This document shows, one piece after another, positions 59,364 to 64,000 of a stretch of DNA of 64,000 nucleotides. The position numbers were made by a program, and so were the translations under genes. A model generated the notes under the pieces. That model searched no databases. It saw only the letters and a program-made list of their open reading frames with translations, and was not told the DNA's origin. The first letter of the stretch is position 1; each line of letters opens with the position of its first letter. Origin of the DNA: Paraflavisolibacter caeni (GTDB lineage Bacteria; Bacteroidota; Bacteroidia; Chitinophagales; Chitinophagaceae); NCBI RefSeq assembly GCF_025628885.1, contig NZ_JAOTIF010000002.1, positions 124,001-188,000 of the forward strand, given 5' to 3'.

Positions 59364-62069
59364 ATGCGAAAAACCAGTACCGAAGCATATGTAATGCTTG
59401 ATGCGCAGTTTAATATTGTGAGGGCGAACCAGACCTTCGTAGATACTTTTCCTGTATTGCCGGGAAGAGATGTGCGCATTGGCGAATATTTGCCGGGCCT
59501 GGTGGATAATCACCTGAAAGAAATGCTGGAATCCAACTTGCAAACAGTACTTAAAGGTGAGCAGTTGGAAATTGAGCAGATACGTCATACTGATACAGGC
59601 GATATCACATTGTGTGTTACACATTTCCCAATTATAGAAGGTGATAAGGTTACCGGTATTTTGGTAACAGTTCGCGATATAACAAAAAACAAGCTAGCTG
59701 AAAAAAATCAGGAAGCCTTGCTTAAACGTTACAACCTGGCCACCAGTGCAATTAAGTTGGGCATTTATGATTTGGATGTCGTTGCAAACGTTGGCCACTG
59801 GGATCATAATTTATACCAGATATTCGAATTGGACCCTGAAACTCCGGTCAATATGGAGTTGTGGCAGTCATTTATACATCCAGCTTGTAAAGAAGCTGTT
59901 ATTGAAAAAGTTCAGAACAGCATTAAAAATAAGGATTCAGAACTAGAGCTTGATCTACGCATCATAACCGCTAAAGGAAATCAAAAATACCTCCTGAATA
60001 AAATGCTATTTCTACCTGATGAGAAAGGTGAAATCACCCGTATCATCGGTGCTAATTGGGATGTGACAGAAAAAGAGAAGGCAAAAGAGGAATTATTGAA
60101 TTCTGAACGAAAAATGCGGGCGTTATTGCAAAGTACAAGGGAAGGATTTTATCTCTATGACCCTGATCTGAATTTAATATTGATCAACGAGCAGGGTGAG
60201 AAGTTTGCAGAAATGAGGTCCGGAAAAGTGCCCCGCATAGGTCAGCATGTAACAGAGTTTACGCGTCCGGATGAAATTGAAAGCGTCATAGGTATTTTAA
60301 AAAAGGTGCTTGCCGGGAATGCTCATGATATTGAAAGACATGTTCAGGCAAATGGCAGATCCATATGGCTGCATTTGACCTATAATCCCGTAAGGGAGGA
60401 CGACCGGATCATTGGTGTATGTCTTGTAGCCCGCGATGTTACCGACTTGGTTCACACTCGTGAGGAAATGACCGCTGCCCGGACGAGAGCCGAGCAAAGC
60501 GAACAGTTGCAGGAACAATTCCTGGCCAATATGAGCCACGAGATCCGCACGCCATTAAACGGTATTGTCGGTATGAGTAACCTGCTGCTGAATACTCCTT
60601 TAAACGAGGAACAGCAGGAGTTTCTTAAGACAATTCTCCATTCTTCAGATACATTGCTGTTTTTAATTAATGATATTCTTGACCTTTCTAAAATCAAAGC
60701 CGGTAAGTTCAAAATAGAAAAGATCCCGATGAATATCTTCCAGGTCGTAGAAGAAGCTTCGGCTCCCTTCCGGGCCAAAGCCCAGGAAAAAGGAATCCGG
60801 TTCTCTGTAATGATGGATCCGTTTATCCCTAAGACCCTTTCCGGCGATCCACACCGCCTGATGCAGGTACTGAACAACCTGCTCAGTAATGCAATTAAGT
60901 TTACAAATGAGGGGACTGTAAAACTTGAAGTTGAAGTGGTAGATAAAGATGATGATACCGCCTGGCTTGATATTGCTGTGAGTGATACAGGTATTGGTAT
61001 TGATGACGAAAAACTTCAATTTGTTTTTGAAAGTTTTGCACAAGAAGGTAGCGATACAGCAAGGCGATTTGGCGGCACAGGCCTAGGTCTGGCTATAACA
61101 AAGCGCCTGGCAGAACTACAGGGCGGAACGATTTCTGTTCATAGTACCAAAGGCCAAGGCAGTCGTTTCATTGTAAGGGTTCCTTACGATATTATGAAAG
61201 ACACTAAATCTGAAGTACAAACAATCGTAGCGCCTAAAAAGGAGAACCTGGACTTTAGGGGAAAGAGAGTGATGGTGGTAGAGGATAACCAGATCAACCA
61301 ACAGGTATTCTCACATCTTTTAAAGGATTATGGTATTCAGGTAACAATCGCTGGAAACGGAAAGCAGGCAATTGAAATACTGGAAGCAGGGGCCTCGTAC
61401 GACCTGATCCTATTAGACCTTCGTATGCCGGAAATGGATGGATTTCAAACACTTGCTTATATGAGACAAAAATTGAAGCTGGAAACTCCAATTATTGTGT
61501 TGACGGCAAGTGTGTTGAGGGATGAAAGACAGCGGTGTTTGGATTTAGGGGCGACTGATTACCTTTCAAAGCCCATTCCAAGGCCCATTTTACAACAGCG
61601 TTTATCGCAATTGTTTTCAACTCCCTCTTCTGTTGATGCGGCTTCCTCTACTCCAGCTTTAGCCCCATCCAGCCAGGCTGTAAATGAGCCGCAGGCAGAA
61701 GTCAATACTTCTGTGCGGGAGCAGGGCCGGGAAATTGATATGAAAACACTTTTATCCCTGACAGATAAAAAGGTGATTAATGATGTTTATAATAATTATA
61801 TCCAAGTGGTGCCTGCTGCCTTAGAAGAAATGAAGAAGAATACTTTACAACAAAATTGGGATTTGGTGAGTGAACAGGCTCATAAACTAAAAAGCAGCCT
61901 CAATGTGATCAATATCAAATCTTTGACGGCTTTGATTAATGAAGTGGAGGAAAAGGTAAACAAGCATCAGAAGCCGCAGGATATTTTACCAGCACTGGAA
62001 AATGGAATCAAAATTTACCAGGAAGCCCTGCCAGAAATAACGAGGAAAGTAACTGCAGCCCTGGCCTGA
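59364..62069 (+). CDS. Hybrid sensor histidine kinase (PAS3-HisKA-ATPase-REC-Hpt)
   Basis: Soluble 901-residue phosphorelay protein with no membrane segment. Order: PAS-like domains at about 5-115, 125-240 and 250-365 (each ending in a VRDIT, WDVTE or ARDVTD-type junction), HisKA with His392 (FLANMSHEIRTPLNG), ATPase with N box near 504-510 (NNLLSNA) and GTGLGLAITKRLAEL, receiver with Asp685 (LILLDLRMPEMDG), a Pro/Ser/Ala linker, and an Hpt domain with His840 (EQAHKLKSSLNVI). A full BarA/ArcB-like relay in one chain; the final acceptor is not adjacent. It may exchange phosphate with the Hpt protein at 52786. Confidence 0.94.
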   Translation: MRKTSTEAYVMLDAQFNIVRANQTFVDTFPVLPGRDVRIGEYLPGLVDNHLKEMLESNLQTVLKGEQLEIEQIRHTDTGDITLCVTHFPIIEGDKVTGILVTVRDITKNKLAEKNQEALLKRYNLATSAIKLGIYDLDVVANVGHWDHNLYQIFELDPETPVNMELWQSFIHPACKEAVIEKVQNSIKNKDSELELDLRIITAKGNQKYLLNKMLFLPDEKGEITRIIGANWDVTEKEKAKEELLNSERKMRALLQSTREGFYLYDPDLNLILINEQGEKFAEMRSGKVPRIGQHVTEFTRPDEIESVIGILKKVLAGNAHDIERHVQANGRSIWLHLTYNPVREDDRIIGVCLVARDVTDLVHTREEMTAARTRAEQSEQLQEQFLANMSHEIRTPLNGIVGMSNLLLNTPLNEEQQEFLKTILHSSDTLLFLINDILDLSKIKAGKFKIEKIPMNIFQVVEEASAPFRAKAQEKGIRFSVMMDPFIPKTLSGDPHRLMQVLNNLLSNAIKFTNEGTVKLEVEVVDKDDDTAWLDIAVSDTGIGIDDEKLQFVFESFAQEGSDTARRFGGTGLGLAITKRLAELQGGTISVHSTKGQGSRFIVRVPYDIMKDTKSEVQTIVAPKKENLDFRGKRVMVVEDNQINQQVFSHLLKDYGIQVTIAGNGKQAIEILEAGASYDLILLDLRMPEMDGFQTLAYMRQKLKLETPIIVLTASVLRDERQRCLDLGATDYLSKPIPRPILQQRLSQLFSTPSSVDAASSTPALAPSSQAVNEPQAEVNTSVREQGREIDMKTLLSLTDKKVINDVYNNYIQVVPAALEEMKKNTLQQNWDLVSEQAHKLKSSLNVINIKSLTALINEVEEKVNKHQKPQDILPALENGIKIYQEALPEITRKVTAALA

Positions 62070-62096
62070 TCCCTTCCAGACCCTTCCAATCAGAGG

Positions 62097-62735
62097 TTAT
62101 TCAAACCCCAACCCAGAAAGGTTTTTGAAATGACCGTTTTGCTTGATTTTTTCTTTTAGTTGCTCCATTTCTGCAACAAGTGGGATTACCTTAGTAAGGT
62201 GTCTTTTAATATATTCCTGCCGCTGACGTTCATCCATCAGGTGCAGCACTTCATATTCTTCTTCTAAAGAAAGTCCGACATGATGGGCAATGTCATATAC
62301 TTTTAAAACGTCTTCATTTTTGTCAAAGTCCTTCTTTACATTCAATAAGCGGTGTAATTCACGAATACTGTTCAGTAAGCGGCGCATGACCTCCGGGTTG
62401 CCGTGTTCATGGTTATGTGGGTAGTTAACAATAGCACCACTGTACAATTTTTCAGGAATTTCCTTGATTACTTCTAATATCCGGAATACCTGGCTGCCTT
62501 TTGTCTTAATATCCATCTCCCCGTCTTCATAAACCTTGGTGATTTCAACAATCTGTATTAGTGTTCCATAGTCTTGGAGTTTCTGGTTGATGACAGCAGG
62601 AATGCCAAACAATTTGCTTTGGGCATAACATTCCGCTATCAGTTGCTTATACCGTGGCTCAAAGATGTGAAGGTTCAGTTGCTCTCCTGGATAAACAACT
62701 ATCCCCAATGGGAATATCGGGATAAAATTGGTCAT
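62097..62735 (-). CDS. LON peptidase substrate-binding-domain protein
   Basis: About 212 residues matching only the N-terminal domain of Lon protease, without ATPase or protease domains. Start at the ATG at 62735 (MTNFIPIFPLGIVVYPGEQLNLHIFEPRYKQLI); an upstream TTG would add six residues. Seen motifs: IFPLGIVVYPGE, HIFEPRYKQLIAEC, FGIPAV and the C-terminal helical bundle. Stand-alone copies of this domain are common, and their function is not established. Confidence 0.87.
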   Translation of the reverse strand: MTNFIPIFPLGIVVYPGEQLNLHIFEPRYKQLIAECYAQSKLFGIPAVINQKLQDYGTLIQIVEITKVYEDGEMDIKTKGSQVFRILEVIKEIPEKLYSGAIVNYPHNHEHGNPEVMRRLLNSIRELHRLLNVKKDFDKNEDVLKVYDIAHHVGLSLEEEYEVLHLMDERQRQEYIKRHLTKVIPLVAEMEQLKEKIKQNGHFKNLSGLGFE

Positions 62736-62818
62736 AGCGGGTAAGTACTGCAAATTTGATGCACAAACATTGTCAAAGGACCCTTTCCTGGAGCAAAAAT
62801 TGCTTCAAAGTCAAAGAA

Positions 62819-62845
62819 AAAGGATCAGGTAAACCCCAATCCTTT
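62819..62845 (-). terminator. Hairpin past the OmpR-type regulator
   Basis: AAAGGAT and its complement (62819-62825, 62839-62845) with a 13-base loop, followed on the minus strand by TTTCTTTG. It lies 73 bases beyond the stop of the regulator at 62918; a weak terminator. Confidence 0.45.
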
Positions 62846-62917
62846 AAAACAATCTATTCGAAGAAATTCTTGCATTAATAAAATAAAACATCCTTTCTTC
62901 TATATACACAGTGGTGG

Positions 62918-63616
62918 CTATTCTTGCACCACTAACCTGAACCCGTTGCCATGTATGTTCACAATCTCAATATTGGGATCATCCTTTAAATATTTCCGAA
63001 GCTTGGCAATATACACATCCATGCTTCTTCCATTAAAGTAAGTATCGCTACCCCATATCTTTTTCAAAGCCTGTTCGCGGGGAAGCAAATCATTCATATG
63101 TTCAGCAAGCATTTTCAGCAACTCGTTTTCCTTAGGTGAAAGCGTTTGCGTTTTACCGTTGTGCGACAATTCGCGCAGCTTAGGATTGAAATGATATGAA
63201 GCCATATCGAACTCACGGCTTTCAGCCTCCTTGTTCAACTCTTCATTGCGTTTTAAAATGGCCTTTATTTTATGCAGCAACACCTCGCTGTCAAATGGTT
63301 TGGTAATGTAGTCATCAGCGCCCAACTTATAACCCTGAATAATATCTTCTTTCATGGTTTTGGCACTCAGGAAGAAAAGTGGAATGTCCGGGTCAACATC
63401 GCGAATTTCTTCAGCTAATGTAAACCCATCCATATTCGGCATCATCACATCAAGCAGACACAAATCAAACTTTTCACGTTGAAACGCAGCAAGCCCTAAG
63501 CGACCATCGCGTTCAAGAGTAACATCATAATCATTTAATTCCAGATAATTCTTCAGAACAGAGCCTAAGTTCGGATCATCTTCGCACAACAAAATTTTGG
63601 GTTTCTTACCGTCCAT
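62918..63616 (-). CDS. OmpR-family response regulator (RprY-like)
   Basis: 232-residue receiver plus winged-helix protein. Receiver: acidic pair in LLCEDDPN, phosphoacceptor Asp56 in LCLLDVMMPNMDGF, Ser in FFLSAKTMKED, Lys in YITKPFD. C-terminal winged helix: LSPKENELLKMLAEHMNDLLPREQALKKIWG and YFNGRSMDVYIAKLRKYLKDDPNIEIVNIHGNGFRLV. It is close to the Bacteroides RprY type. No kinase gene is in view; the window ends soon after. Confidence 0.93.
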   Translation of the reverse strand: MDGKKPKILLCEDDPNLGSVLKNYLELNDYDVTLERDGRLGLAAFQREKFDLCLLDVMMPNMDGFTLAEEIRDVDPDIPLFFLSAKTMKEDIIQGYKLGADDYITKPFDSEVLLHKIKAILKRNEELNKEAESREFDMASYHFNPKLRELSHNGKTQTLSPKENELLKMLAEHMNDLLPREQALKKIWGSDTYFNGRSMDVYIAKLRKYLKDDPNIEIVNIHGNGFRLVVQE

Positions 63617-63835
63617 GATTTATGTTTTTTGTAGGAATAAAATTAACGCATTTGGTTTAACACATACAACCCTTCATTTCAGTGTATGCAAAAATTCTTC
63701 CACGCTCTCTACATTTGCAGCTTGAAGCAGTTTGAAATTCTGCAATAGCCTTTTGTAACTATGGAACTTAGTGGTTCAAAATTTGGGACTGCTTAAGCCT
63801 GATAATTTTACATTTTAGATATAATACAATATATC

Positions 63836-64000
63836 ATGCATATTACTCCTGATAACAAATTAAAGAAACTCATCATTATTGGCGATAGGGTATTGATTCG
63901 CCCTACACGCCCAAATGAGAAAACTGAAAGCGGCTTATATCTGCCCCCCGGCGTCCAGGAAAAAGAAAAGGTACAGCAAGGTTATGTCATCAAAACAGGA
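63836..64000 (+). CDS. GroES-like co-chaperonin, N-terminal part (cut by window edge)
   Basis: Translated by hand from the ATG at 63836; 55 codons are open to the end of the window. The sequence MHITPDNKLKKLIIIGDRVLIRP followed by TRPNEKTESGLYLPPGVQEKEKVQQGYVIKTG matches the GroES/Cpn10 fold: the GDRVLI(R)P opening strand, a mobile loop (TESGLYLPP) that contacts GroEL, and the V-x-G strand. It differs from the usual groES (MNIKPLADRVLV...), so it may be a second, divergent GroES-family protein rather than the main one. Confidence 0.75.
   Translation, partial: MHITPDNKLKKLIIIGDRVLIRPTRPNEKTESGLYLPPGVQEKEKVQQGYVIKTG

Overview
The window is chromosomal DNA of a member of the Bacteroidota, most likely a Chitinophagaceae-type bacterium. 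The evidence is the gene content: type IX secretion and gliding proteins (PorD, PorV, GldJ, PorP/SprF), a Bacteroidota-type RpoZ, DUF4835/DUF4296/DUF4292/DUF983 proteins, the futalosine menaquinone genes mqnB and mqnD, bacillithiol bshA, and a propeller-type sensor kinase. Many genes also carry the Bacteroidota -7 promoter box TAnnTTTG in place of an E. coli-like -10. I see no rRNA, tRNA, insertion sequence, prophage or CRISPR array. The genes look like a stable core genome.

Layout. 1-9100: recJ (cut by the left edge), a polyprenyl synthetase, an OmpA-like envelope protein, the run bamD-rpoZ-coaBC-porD-DUF4296 lipoprotein, then a two-subunit ketoacid CoA-transferase. 9160-14440: a signalling block with a LuxR-type response regulator, a NarL-type histidine kinase and a multi-pass membrane protein on the minus strand, a 25-codon micro-ORF just upstream of them, and two orphan paralogous response regulators on the plus strand with a methyltransferase between them. 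14500-25400: metabolic genes (class IV aminotransferase, mqnB-mqnD, two tandem pterin synthases with folE, fabD, a transsulfuration enzyme, ispF, dut) and a degenerate-LytM EnvC-like protein. 25500-35230: bshA, a very large propeller sensor kinase, an RsmI-like methyltransferase, a base-excision glycosylase, coaX, an outer-membrane protein and lptC. 35900-45050: aldo/keto reductase, SDR, lysS, a DUF4197 lipoprotein and a five-gene minus-strand cluster that fits oxidative L-fucose breakdown. 45660-52300: porV and gldJ (divergent), murF, a DUF983 protein, a cytochrome c and trmD. 52780-64000: Hpt protein, LytTR regulator, adenine deaminase, anmK, upp, a PorP/SprF protein, a three-PAS hybrid kinase with REC and Hpt, a LON-substrate-domain protein, an OmpR-type regulator and the start of a groES-like gene.

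The most unusual material is non-coding. Two intergenic regions (about 35.36-35.66 kb and 45.22-45.39 kb) carry arrays of degenerate 11-bp units that share sequence with each other in opposite orientation and bracket the block from the aldo/keto reductase to the fucose genes. A second short element built on ATTCGTCATTCGAAT recurs at four intergenic sites and twice supplies the stop codon of a gene. At least five genes have the -7 box exactly four bases before their ATG, implying leaderless or nearly leaderless mRNAs. The micro-ORF/membrane protein/kinase/regulator module at 9.2-11.5 kb is the best candidate for an undescribed signalling system.

All calls come from reading the sequence and recognising families. 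No database search was run.
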